Below, one piece after another: positions 33,299 through 41,378 of a stretch of DNA of 64,000 bases; positions within the stretch are counted from its first letter, which is position 1; each line of letters begins with the position of its first letter. Location: contig NZ_CP109450.1 in NCBI RefSeq assembly GCF_041438865.1, forward strand, positions 930,001-994,000. The letters run 5' to 3'. Under the pieces are notes generated by a model. That model saw only the letters and a list, made by a program, of their open reading frames with translations. It was not told the DNA's origin and searched no databases. Made by a program: the position numbers and the translations under genes. The stretch is from Streptomyces sp. NBC_01471 (lineage in GTDB: Bacteria; Actinomycetota; Actinomycetes; Streptomycetales; Streptomycetaceae).

Positions 33299-33562
33299 GT
33301 GAGCCAAGTAGTCGCCGATGCACATGCCGAGAGTGCTGTGTACAGCCCCATACGCATCCGTGCCACCTGGGGTGGCACCAGCACTGTGGCCGAGGCTTCC
33401 AAAGCCTTCGGATTCTCCCGCGCAAAGGGGTATGACCTCGTCCGCCGCGGCCAGTTCCCGTGCCGTGTGCTCCAGGTCGGCCGTGGGACGCGCGTAGTCA
33501 CCGCCCCCCTGCTCCGCGTACTCGAAAGCGGAGAGCCCGAGTACAACGCAGCCACCGGCTGA
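33299..33562 (+). CDS. excisionase-like helix-turn-helix protein
   Basis: 87-residue protein. Residues ~25-75 form a MerR/Xis-type winged helix: TSTVAEASKAFGFSRAKGYD, then VRRGQFPCRVLQVGRGTRVV. This pattern is typical of small DNA-binding proteins carried by actinomycete integrative elements. GTG 33299 is preceded by GGGAG. No integrase, Rep or Tra gene is found nearby, so it is probably an orphan from a lost element, or a regulator acting on the hairpin just upstream. Confidence 0.72.
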   Translation: MSQVVADAHAESAVYSPIRIRATWGGTSTVAEASKAFGFSRAKGYDLVRRGQFPCRVLQVGRGTRVVTAPLLRVLESGEPEYNAATG

Positions 33563-33709
33563 CATTCCCCCCGCCCTCACGCCATGAAGCCACACCTGAG
33601 CCCGGCGGGCCTCCACGGCGTGACGACATCGACGCGCAGCCGTCCCGCGAGCCGTGGGGCTGCAACCTCACCCTGACCGAGGCCATGATCGGCAGTCCCC
33701 CTCCCGCCC

Positions 33710-34195
33710 TCAGAGGTCCTGACAAAGGCGTTGGACGTGGCGGTGTGTGATGAGGCAGGTGGCGAGGCTGAGGAATGCTTCGTGGATGTCGTCTCGTCGC
33801 TCCCAGAGGATACGGAGGTGTCGGAAGCCGTGCAGCCAGGCGATGGTCCGCTCGACGACCCAGCGGTGCACACCGAGGCCGGATCCGTGGGCCACGCCAC
33901 GGCGGGCGATGACGGGTTTGATGCCCTGCGCCCAGACGAGTCGGCGGTACATGTCGTGGTCGTAGCCGCGGTCGCCGAGAAGTATGCCGGGCCGCCGGCG
34001 CGGTCGTCCCACGAGTCCTGGAACCGACGGGATCTTCACCAGGAGAGGCATGAGCTGGGTGACGTCGTTCCGGTTTCCGCCGGTCAGCGACACCGCGAGC
34101 GGGATGCCCTGGCCATCGACGAGGACGTGGTGCTTGCTGCCCGGCCGGGCGCGAAGTGCCACGTTGGTGGATGCCCCCAACTGACAACGTGCCAT
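33710..34195 (-). pseudogene. N-terminally truncated IS5-family transposase
   Basis: Carries RPGSKHHVLVDGQGIPLAV, GGNRNDVTQLMPLL, GILLGDRGYDHDMYRRLVW (second Asp) and VVERTIAWLHGFRHLRILWE (Glu) and runs to the normal C-terminus (HEAFLSLATCLI). The first catalytic Asp region and everything before it are replaced by unrelated sequence at ~34165. Subtype differs from the 23.2-kb element. Confidence 0.82.
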
Positions 34196-34213
34196 CCCCC
34201 ACGACCCCTACAA

Positions 34214-34275
34214 GAGCTCGTACCACGTTCACGAGCGGGCCTTCTTGAATCGTCCCCAGCAGATGAGGCTGCATG
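34214..34275. mobile_element. end fragment of a second 23.2-kb-type IS5 element
   Basis: AGAGCTCGTACCACGTTCAC followed by GAGCGGGCCTTCTTGA matches the left end of the element at 23166 with few differences, extending into the last codons of its transposase (CCCCAGCAGATGAGG). Only about 60 bp remain. Confidence 0.65.
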
Positions 34276-34887
34276 TGGCGTGGCCTCGCTCCTTCGCGGG
34301 ACCGGGCGGCTCGGGCCCACCTCGCTGGCTGGGGTGCAGGGCCCCCTCAGACTCTTCATCGGAGTCGGCCTCAGCCCCCGGCTCGCGTCCGCCGCCGCGT
34401 CGTCGTTGGCCACTTTCATGATCGGCTCGGTGCACCTCAACATCAGCCTGGTCGGCATCGACGCCTGCTGTACCGCTCCCGGGACGCTGAGGCCTTCCTA
34501 CTGGTCGTTCCGCACGCCTGAGGTCAGCAGCGACGACGAGTCGAAGTCGACCTCACCGCATTGTTGACCGGATTTCGCGCCCTCATGCAGAACGCGGACA
34601 TCGCACGTGGCTAGATGAATCAATTCCAAGGGGTCAGCGGATGCTCGGGGGAGATTTTAGGTCCGGCGACCCGTTTCGATCAGTCCGGTCCGGCGGCTAC
34701 GCGTCGGCCCCGTACGTCCCGTACTTCGGAAGGCCCGTCGACTCGTAGACGTGCACCGCAATTCCGCTCGATGTCGTCTCGTTGTGCAGCAGGCGCAGGC
34801 CGGCCGGGGCGCCGCCGGCCGAAGGATGGATGCCATGCGCTCGTCAATACACTCGGTCCCTGGGCTGGGGGTGGCAGCGGGTGCGTG
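34276..34887. other. 612-bp region without a recognisable gene
   Basis: A rightward open stretch at ~34310-34565 encodes a hydrophobic piece (LFIGVGLSPRLASAAASSLA) with no start of its own and no family I know; it may be a gene fragment. The rest, up to the DUF2231 stop, shows nothing supported. It marks the edge between the IS-rich region and the electron-transfer operon. Confidence 0.45.
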
Positions 34888-35406
34888 TCAGCCGTGGTCG
34901 GGGTGTGCGGTGGTGGAGTAGCCGTCGTGCCAGGCGGCTTTGGCCCCGGAGTCGCCGATTCGGTAGACCTGCACGCCGGCGCCCACTCCGATGGCCAGGG
35001 ACAGCAACGCGGCCGTGACACGCAGAGGTGTCGCCACAGTACCGCTGGTGGATTCCACCGCGCCGGGGGTGCGGTGGGTGGCCCGGCGGTAGGCCCACCA
35101 CACCGCAGCGGCCGCGAGGAACAGCGCGATGGCCGAGGGGAGCAGTTCATCGCCGAGATCGGTGTGTTTGCGGACCAGGGCGTTGCTGTCCACGTGCCGC
35201 TCCAGCCACTCGCCGGCGTGTGTGGTGAGCGGCACGCTGATGAGTGAGACCAGGGCAAGTGCCGGGAGGGCGAGACCGAAGCGGCGCATGACCGAGGGCC
35301 AGATGGCGCAGAGGACGAGCGAAAGAGCTGTCAAGGGTACGAGGACGACCACGGCGTGCACGAGCAGGACGTGCGCGGGGATGCCGTTGATCAGGTCGGG
35401 TCCCAC
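34888..35406 (-). CDS. DUF2231 membrane protein
   Basis: 172-residue protein with four hydrophobic helices, starting LINGIPAHVLLVHAVVVLVP, the conserved opening of DUF2231. Histidines in the first helix (PAHVLLVHAV) and TTHAGEWLERH are candidate heme or metal ligands, as proposed for relatives; not proven. GTG 35406 follows GAAGGA. It is the last gene of the leftward group with the ferric-reductase-like, FMN-binding and ApbE genes, 135 bp after apbE, and may be a membrane partner in that redox chain. Confidence 0.82.
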   Translation of the reverse strand: MGPDLINGIPAHVLLVHAVVVLVPLTALSLVLCAIWPSVMRRFGLALPALALVSLISVPLTTHAGEWLERHVDSNALVRKHTDLGDELLPSAIALFLAAAAVWWAYRRATHRTPGAVESTSGTVATPLRVTAALLSLAIGVGAGVQVYRIGDSGAKAAWHDGYSTTAHPDHG

Positions 35407-35541
35407 AGGGAGGTTCCTTCGGAGTTGGTGTTCAACGCTGGGCGGACATGAGCTGGTTCGGTGAGGAGGCTGTGTGGGATGCCTCCGCCGCCGCGAGGGG
35501 GCGCCCGCGCGCTGCGGCAGGGAACGGGACCGCGTCGCGTC

Positions 35542-36309
35542 TCATGCCCCATATCGGCTGAACCCCGTCGTCTGCCAGGTCCGGCCGTCAGGCAGGACGG
35601 CGAGTCCCTCGTAGCCGTCGAGCGCTTCCAGCCAGTCCCGAGCGTCCCGGCCTCTGGCGCACGCCGCGGTGGCGTAGGCGTCGGTCATGGTCAGTCGGGG
35701 GCCGACCACGGTGAGGGAAGCGAACGTGGTGGCCGGCGTGCCGTGGTGCGGGTCGAGGATGTGGGCACCGCGTTCGGCAGTGCCCGAGGTGGCGATGGCG
35801 AGGTCGTGGTCGACGGTGATGACGGTGGCCAGTTCGCCGGGGTGCAGCGGGTGGGCGATGCCGATCCTCCACGGTGTGCTGGGAGTTGCCCGGCCGCGGA
35901 GTTGGAGGTCGCCGCCGCCGTTGACGTATGTGTGATGTGCGCCCGCTTCGTGGAGGAGTTGGGATGCCGCCTCGGTGGCCCAGCCCTTGACGAGTCCGGA
36001 GGGGTCGAGGGATCCGGCGGGGACGATGCTGAACCAGCCGTCGGTGATATGGGCGGCTTGTGCGCAGAGGGACAGCACTTCGTGGACCTCGGGCGGGCAG
36101 TCGGCCAGCCGGATGCTGCCTCGGTCGAGCCGGCTGATGTGGCTGTCGGGACGGTAGGTGGAGAACACGGCGTCGACATCGTGGAGTTGCCGCACCGCCT
36201 CGGTGAGGGCCCGGCGGATGGCGGTCGTGGGGCTGTCGCGGATGTCGAAGGAGAAGACAGTGCCCATCACGTGCTCGATGTGCCGGAGCCCCTGTGCGGT
36301 GTCAGGCAT
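35542..36309 (-). CDS. apbE: FAD:protein FMN transferase (ApbE)
   Basis: 255-residue ApbE-family flavin transferase, which moves FMN from FAD onto a Thr/Ser of target proteins. Visible features are the opening HVMGTVFSFDI, FSTYRPDSHISRLDRG, the GLVKGWATE helix, VNGGGDLQLRG, and the metal/FAD segment TSGTAERGAHILDPHHG ending with TMTDAYATAA. There is no signal peptide or lipobox, unlike many Gram-negative and Firmicute ApbE proteins. The ATG overlaps the stop of the FMN-binding gene by 8 bp, so the modifying enzyme and its probable substrate are coupled. Confidence 0.92.
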   Translation of the reverse strand: MPDTAQGLRHIEHVMGTVFSFDIRDSPTTAIRRALTEAVRQLHDVDAVFSTYRPDSHISRLDRGSIRLADCPPEVHEVLSLCAQAAHITDGWFSIVPAGSLDPSGLVKGWATEAASQLLHEAGAHHTYVNGGGDLQLRGRATPSTPWRIGIAHPLHPGELATVITVDHDLAIATSGTAERGAHILDPHHGTPATTFASLTVVGPRLTMTDAYATAACARGRDARDWLEALDGYEGLAVLPDGRTWQTTGFSRYGA

Positions 36310-36736
36310 GGGCCTGGTCCAGGGCGCTCTGCAGGGACTGGATGTAGCCCTGGCTGGTGTAGCTGGCTCCGGAGACGGCGTCGATGTGCGCGCTCTTCGC
36401 GCCGATCGCTTCCTGGGTGAGGCGGGGCAGCGCGTAGGAGGCGATCTGCTGGTCACGCCCGTTCTGGTCCGGCGCCTGGAGCACCTTGACGGCGGTGAGC
36501 TGGCCCTTGACGAGGGTGGCGGCGACCTGCACGGTTCCGTACTGGGTGTCGATGGGCTTGCCGGTGAATGTCCCGGTGCCCGTGGACGCCCCGGGTGAGG
36601 AACCCGTGGGGGTGTGCGGTGTCGTGGGGGAACGCGGGGCCAGACCGGCGACGGCGGGGAGGTGGTGGGGTTTGAGGGCGAGCAGCGCGACGATCACGGC
36701 GCTGATCCCTGTGGTGACGATGACGGCTCGGCGCAT
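36302..36736 (-). CDS. FMN-binding domain protein (flavinylated electron carrier)
   Basis: 144-residue protein with an N-terminal hydrophobic helix (residues ~4-22, preceded by Met-Arg-Arg), a Thr/Ser/Pro/Gly-rich linker to ~58, and an FMN_bind domain. The flavinylation site is SGASYT at 122-127, with Thr127 as the expected FMN-ester residue. The domain should lie outside the membrane and pass electrons between the membrane reductase and external acceptors. It starts 17 bp after the reductase stop with GAGGAG, and overlaps apbE. The twin Arg may signal Tat export, but it lacks the full motif. Confidence 0.9.
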   Translation of the reverse strand: MRRAVIVTTGISAVIVALLALKPHHLPAVAGLAPRSPTTPHTPTGSSPGASTGTGTFTGKPIDTQYGTVQVAATLVKGQLTAVKVLQAPDQNGRDQQIASYALPRLTQEAIGAKSAHIDAVSGASYTSQGYIQSLQSALDQAHA

Positions 36737-36753
36737 GGCTTCTCCTCGGATCC

Positions 36754-38118
36754 TCAGAACGCGAACGACTCGTGGTGGATGCGCCGCGCCGGTACGCCGG
36801 CTTCCCGCAGGGCGTGGACGGCGGCCCGCGTCATGCCGGTCGGACCGCACAGGTAGACGTCGTGCTCGGCGAGATCCGGCACCAGCTCGCTCAGGCCCCG
36901 GGCGGTGAGCGGTGAGGAGTATCCGGCTGGTTCGTCGACGACGTAGTGCACGGTGGCCTGCCGGCGGGCGGCTATCGCGTCGATCTCCGCACGCAGGGCG
37001 AGGTCGTCGGCGCGGCGGGCCCGGTAGATGAGGGTGACGTGCCCCGGCAGCGTCTCGAAGAGTGCGCGCAGGGGAGTGATGCCGACGCCGCCAGCCAGGA
37101 GCAGCACCTTGGCAGCGGTGCGGCGGTCCGCGGTGAAGCCGCCGTACGGTCCCTCCGCCCATACCCGGGTGCCGGGTGCGAGATGGGCGAGGGCCGCGCT
37201 GTGGCTGCCCACGGTCTTCACCGTGATGCGCAGGTGGTGGGGGCGTGCGGGGGCGGAGAGGGAGTACGGGTTGGCGGTCCACCACAGTCCGCGGGTCAGG
37301 AAGCGCCAGCGCAGGAACTGTCCCGGCTCGGCCCGCAGCTCGTCGAGGTGCGCGCCGGTGAGGTGTACGGAGACCACGCCAGGGGCCTCGGGGTGGACCC
37401 AGGCCACCCGCAGGCGGTGGCGTACTCCGCGCCGTATGGGGACGGCGAACCGGTACCGGGCGAGCAGTGCGGCGACGCCGATGAACAGCGTGTACCAGGC
37501 GATCTGGGCGGGGCGGTTCCCGACGAAGTCGGCGCCGTTGGAGAGCTGGTGGCCGAACGAGAGGAAGATCGCCAGATAGGTGGCGAAGTGCAGGTAGTGC
37601 CAGGTCTCGTAGCTCATCCTGCGGCGGGCCGCGCGGGCCGAGAGGATTCCGGTGGCCAGGAACAGCAGGAAGCCGATCGTGCCCTTGAGGAGATCGGGAT
37701 AGTGCAGGACGAGCGTCGAGGTCTGGCTGACCACGTTCGTATGGGACGTCAGGGAGTAGCCCCAGATGATCAGCAGGACGTGGGCGAGGATCAGGGAGAT
37801 GGTCCAGCGGCCGCCCAAGGCGTGCCAGCGGGCGAGGCGGTCGGTGCCGATGGTGTGGTCCAGGAGGGGGATGCGGGCCATCAGGGCCAGCAGGACCGCA
37901 CAGGCGTAGCCGGCCAGGAGCCCCGTGATGCGCCCTGCCCCGGTGAGCCAGCCCGCGAGGCCGACGACCGAGGTCGTGTCGCTCCACCACAGGGCGAGGA
38001 CCCCGGCCGCTCCGGTCCAGATCACCAGCGGCGCCAGGAACGGCACGGCGCTGCGGCGCGGGCGGCGGTGACGCAGCCCGCGGCCGGTGTCCGTGGTGGT
38101 GGCGAGTGTGGTGGGCAT
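36754..38118 (-). CDS. ferric-reductase-like transmembrane protein with FAD/NAD(P)-binding domain
   Basis: 454-residue membrane reductase. Residues ~25-215 contain six helices with paired histidines for heme (WHALGGRWTISLILAHVLLI; WHYLHFATYLAIFLSFGHQL). Residues ~225-450 form a ferredoxin-NADP reductase-like module: FAD motif NPYSLSAPA, NAD motif LLLAGGVGITPLRALFE, and YLCGPTGM near the C-terminus. It should carry electrons from cytoplasmic NAD(P)H via FAD and heme across the membrane, probably to the FMN protein encoded next. GGAGGAG precedes ATG 38118. The divergent two-component system lies 182 bp away. Confidence 0.9.
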   Translation of the reverse strand: MPTTLATTTDTGRGLRHRRPRRSAVPFLAPLVIWTGAAGVLALWWSDTTSVVGLAGWLTGAGRITGLLAGYACAVLLALMARIPLLDHTIGTDRLARWHALGGRWTISLILAHVLLIIWGYSLTSHTNVVSQTSTLVLHYPDLLKGTIGFLLFLATGILSARAARRRMSYETWHYLHFATYLAIFLSFGHQLSNGADFVGNRPAQIAWYTLFIGVAALLARYRFAVPIRRGVRHRLRVAWVHPEAPGVVSVHLTGAHLDELRAEPGQFLRWRFLTRGLWWTANPYSLSAPARPHHLRITVKTVGSHSAALAHLAPGTRVWAEGPYGGFTADRRTAAKVLLLAGGVGITPLRALFETLPGHVTLIYRARRADDLALRAEIDAIAARRQATVHYVVDEPAGYSSPLTARGLSELVPDLAEHDVYLCGPTGMTRAAVHALREAGVPARRIHHESFAF

Positions 38119-38189
38119 GTGCTCCTCCGGACAAGGTGCTTTCCGGCGATGGGCAGCCAGCCTCACAGCCCAACCTCTGTGAACCTTCT

Positions 38190-38215
38190 GAAACCGCCCC
38201 GTGAAACCGCCCCGT
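38190..38215. repeat. 13-bp tandem duplication in the divergent promoter region
   Basis: GAAACCGCCCCGT occurs twice in direct succession between the reductase gene and the response-regulator gene. It may be a regulator site or slippage. Confidence 0.7.
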
Positions 38216-38224
38216 GTGCCGTTC

Positions 38225-38252
38225 TCAGCGCCGATTCAGAGGAAACTCAGAG
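38225..38252. promoter_or_regulatory. three TCAG repeats at 11-bp spacing
   Basis: TCAGCG (38225), TCAGAG (38236) and TCAGAG (38247) start exactly 11 bp apart, one helical turn, the usual layout for tandem dimers of OmpR-type response regulators. They lie 49-76 bp before the regulator gene and about 110-130 bp from the reductase start, so the regulator could control both directions. Confidence 0.6.
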
Positions 38253-38300
38253 ACGTGACGCGCGTAACGGCGGCCTGCGCCGGGTCATGCTGAAAGGACC

Positions 38301-39035
38301 ATGGACAAGCCGCGTACCACCACACTTCTGCACCGGCCGGACGGAGACCCCGTGCGGGTCCTCGTCGTGGACGACGAACCGGATGTCACCGATGTCCTGG
38401 CCGGGGTCCTGAGCAGCGAGGGCTGGCAGGTCCGCACCGCAGCCGACGGCACGACCGCGCTCGCGACCGCCCGTGACTTCCGTCCCGACGCGGTGGTCCT
38501 GGACTGGATGCTGCCCGACCTCGACGGCCTGCAGATCCTGCGCGCCCTGAGACGTGAGGCGCCCAGCGTGTGTGTGCTGTTCCTGACCGCCCGCGATGCG
38601 GTCGAGGACCGTATCGCCGGCATCACCGCGGGCGGCGACGACTACGTCACCAAGCCCTACAGCCTGGAGGAAGTACTGGCCCGGCTGCGCGGGCTGCTCC
38701 GGCGGGCCGGCATGACGGCGGAACCGGGTACGAACACGCTGACCGTGGGCGACCTGACCATGGACGAGGAGGCCAGGGAGGTCAGGCGCGGCGGGATCAC
38801 CATCGATCTGTCCCGGACCGAGTTCGAGCTGCTCCGGTTCCTGATGCGCAACCCGCGCCGGGTGCTGTCCAAGGACCAGATCCTCGACCGGGTCTGGGCG
38901 TACGACTTCGGCGGACGCGCCCACATCGTCGAGCTCTACATCAGCTACCTGCGCAAGAAGGTCGACGCCGGACGCACCCCGATGATCCACACCGTGCGCG
39001 GCGTCGGCTACGTCCTCAAGGCGGAGGCCCCGTGA
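38301..39035 (+). CDS. OmpR-family response regulator
   Basis: 244-residue response regulator. The receiver domain (about 18-135) has the acidic pair DDEPDV, phosphoacceptor Asp68 in VVLDWMLPD, the T/S in FLTARDA and Lys in DDYVTKPYS. The winged-helix output domain (about 145-240) ends IHTVRGVGYVLK. It is coupled to its kinase by a GTGA overlap. Candidate target sites are the 11-bp TCAG repeats upstream, which suggests autoregulation plus control of the divergent electron-transfer operon. Confidence 0.93.
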   Translation: MDKPRTTTLLHRPDGDPVRVLVVDDEPDVTDVLAGVLSSEGWQVRTAADGTTALATARDFRPDAVVLDWMLPDLDGLQILRALRREAPSVCVLFLTARDAVEDRIAGITAGGDDYVTKPYSLEEVLARLRGLLRRAGMTAEPGTNTLTVGDLTMDEEAREVRRGGITIDLSRTEFELLRFLMRNPRRVLSKDQILDRVWAYDFGGRAHIVELYISYLRKKVDAGRTPMIHTVRGVGYVLKAEAP

Positions 39036-40459
39036 GGCGCCCGCCACCTCGCACCCTGCGCGGTCAGCTCACCGCGGGCCTCGTCACGCTGCTCGCTCTC
39101 GCCTGCCTCGGCGTCGGCATCACCACGGCCCTCGCCCTGCGAGGCTTCCTGATGGGACGCCTCGACGATCAGCTGTCCGCGTCCGGCGGCAGGTTCGCCG
39201 CCAGCCTGGAACACGAGGCCAAGCCCGATGCCGACAACCGGGCCGACACCAGGGGTCAGGCCGAGTCGACCCTCGGCGCACGCCTCCTGAACGGCAAGGT
39301 CACCCAGGCCGCCGTCGTCGACGACGCCACCGACCGGCATCTCCACCTCACCGCCGGGGATCGCCGCATCCTGGCAGCGGTCCCCGCCGACGGCCACGGA
39401 CGCAGCATCCGCCTCTCCATGTTCGGGGCCTACCGCGTCACCGCGGTCCACGGCGACGACCAGGACATCCTGATCACCGGCCTGCCCCTGCACCCGGTCG
39501 AGGAGACAGTGCACCGCCTCGAAGCGGTCGAAGCCGCGCTCTTCGGGGCCGCCCTCGTGGTCACCGGCATCGCCGGAGCCGTGTGGGTGCGGGTCTCGCT
39601 CCGGCCCCTCCAGCGGGTGGCCGCCCGGGCGGCCGAGGTGGCAGGACTGCCGCTCGCCAGCGGTGAGATCGCCATGCCGGGGCCGCTTCCGGACACCGAC
39701 CCCCGCACCGAGATCGGCCAGGTCGGTACTGCCCTCAACCACATGCTCGGCCACGTCGAGGATGCCCTCACCCGCCGTCAGGCCAGCGAGGAACGGCTCC
39801 GGCACTTCGCCGCCGACGCCAGCCACGAACTGCGCACGCCTGTCGCCAACATCCGCGGCCACGCAGAATCAGCCCTGCGCCACCCGGGGACCGTTCCCGG
39901 CGAGGTCCACCACGCGCTGGAGCGCATCGACGCCGAGTCACAGCGCATGACACGCCTCGTGGACGACCTGCTCCTCCTCGCTCGCCTCGACGCCGGACGT
40001 CCCCTCGAACACGAGCCGGTCGACCTGACCCTGCTGATCCTTGACGCGACCGACGACGCACGCGCCGCCGGCCCCGGGCACCACTGGGTCCTCGACCTTC
40101 CCGAGGAGCCGGTCACCGTCACCGGCGATGCCCACCGGCTTCAACAGGCCATCGGCAACCTCCTCGCCAACGCCCGCACCCACACCCCGCCTGGCACCGA
40201 AGTGACCATCACGCTGCTCACCACCGGGCCGGCCGACGTCTCCCTCAGCGTCAGCGACAACGGTCCGGGCATCCCCGAAGAGCTTCAGTCCGAGGTCTTC
40301 GGCCGCTTCGTCCGCGCCGACCACGCCCGGTCCCGCAGCACGGGCAGCACCGGGCTCGGCCTCGCCATCGTCCATGCCGTCATCACCGCCCACGACGGAA
40401 CCGTCGCGCTTGCCAGCCGCCCCGGACGAACCACCTTCCGCCTCACGCTCCCCACATGA
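39032..40459 (+). CDS. membrane sensor histidine kinase
   Basis: 475-residue kinase with helix 1 at ~12-35 (AGLVTLLALACLGVGITTAL), an extracytoplasmic sensor of about 135 residues, helix 2 near 175-195, a HAMP domain (VWVRVSLRPLQRVAARAAEV), the phospho-His box FAADASHELRTPVANIRGHA, and an ATPase domain with N, G1 and G2 boxes (NLLANARTHT, SDNGPGIPEE, GSTGLGLAIVHAV). The sensor domain has no cysteine pair that would point to direct redox sensing. It probably senses an envelope or redox cue relevant to the neighbouring flavin operon. Confidence 0.93.
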   Translation: MRRPPPRTLRGQLTAGLVTLLALACLGVGITTALALRGFLMGRLDDQLSASGGRFAASLEHEAKPDADNRADTRGQAESTLGARLLNGKVTQAAVVDDATDRHLHLTAGDRRILAAVPADGHGRSIRLSMFGAYRVTAVHGDDQDILITGLPLHPVEETVHRLEAVEAALFGAALVVTGIAGAVWVRVSLRPLQRVAARAAEVAGLPLASGEIAMPGPLPDTDPRTEIGQVGTALNHMLGHVEDALTRRQASEERLRHFAADASHELRTPVANIRGHAESALRHPGTVPGEVHHALERIDAESQRMTRLVDDLLLLARLDAGRPLEHEPVDLTLLILDATDDARAAGPGHHWVLDLPEEPVTVTGDAHRLQQAIGNLLANARTHTPPGTEVTITLLTTGPADVSLSVSDNGPGIPEELQSEVFGRFVRADHARSRSTGSTGLGLAIVHAVITAHDGTVALASRPGRTTFRLTLPT

Positions 40460-40489
40460 CACCACGGAGGCGGGCTGGGAAGGGGCTGT

Positions 40490-41095
40490 TCAGCGGGCCT
40501 GCGTCGTGCTGTGGGAGGACGTAGCGCCGTCAAACAATTGATCCATTTCCTGGGCGGCCAGGGCAAGACTGACACAGCACACCATCATCAAGACCGGGAA
40601 CACCATGGCCAGGCCGCGGCGGAAGGGTGTGGGCGCTGCGAGAAGAGCTCGTACGCGCTGGGGCACCGGGCCGTCGGTGGCCGCGAGTGCTGGTTGCGCG
40701 GCGCGCTTGGTGGCGAGCGCTGCCCGTGCGACGGCGCGGGCCACGAGGCTGCGGTCGGCTACGACGCTGCCGGCTTCTTCGTCGGCCCAGCGTTCCGGTG
40801 CGAACGCGCCCGCCCGGGCGAGGGGATGCAGGAGTGGATTGACCGCTGACGCGAGCTGGAGAACGAGCAGGAACAGGTGGTGACGGCGCTGGAGGTGAGC
40901 GCGCTCGTGGGCCAGCAGGGCTCGCCGTTCATCAGGGGCGAGTGCTTGCAGCATGCCGGATGACACCACGATCCTGCCCGGGATTCCGGGCAGGGCGAAG
41001 GCCGTGGGGACGGGGTCGTCGAGGACGGCCAGGTCTCCGGTGGCGGGAAGATCCCGGCAGTCGCCACGACGCCCCATACAGGCCGATAAAGCCAC
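40490..41095 (-). pseudogene. N-terminally truncated M56 (BlaR1-like) peptidase
   Basis: The frame carries a clear M56 metalloprotease region: LAVLDDPVPTAFALPGIPGR, the zinc motif LLAHERAHLQRRHH (H-E-x-x-H), and a C-terminal membrane helix. Family members in Streptomyces are about 300 residues with three N-terminal helices before the CRDLPA position. Here only about a dozen unrelated residues precede it, so ~100 residues are missing. The BlaI/MecI repressor gene that normally accompanies M56 genes is also absent. It could still be translated from GTG 41095. Confidence 0.75.
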
Positions 41096-41378
41096 CGGCG
41101 GGAGCTCCGCGTGGCATATGGCCCGCGGAAGCCTGTGCGGCCGAGCGACGTGGCGAAGGGATTCCCGTCCAGGTGGTCATGGACCTGGAGTGCGACTCGT
41201 TCCTCGTCATCCTGCCCGAGCGGCCCCCGGTTGCCGCGACCGCCTGAGAGGACGCCACATCCCGGCGGCGCCGGGCGCGCCACCGGACTCCGCCGCTTCC
41301 CCGAGCCTTCACCACGGCACGATCGCGGCCTCCAGTCCCCCTGCCAGGCCTTCAACCACGCCGCATACCCTGTGGGAC

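Noticed and set aside
40942..41247. Plus-strand frame opposite the M56 remnant ending in a plausible peptide (VQVVMDLECDSFLVILPERP)
   Set aside because: Only the last ~30 codons look protein-like and there is no start for them; at most it is a gene fragment at the M56 truncation point.
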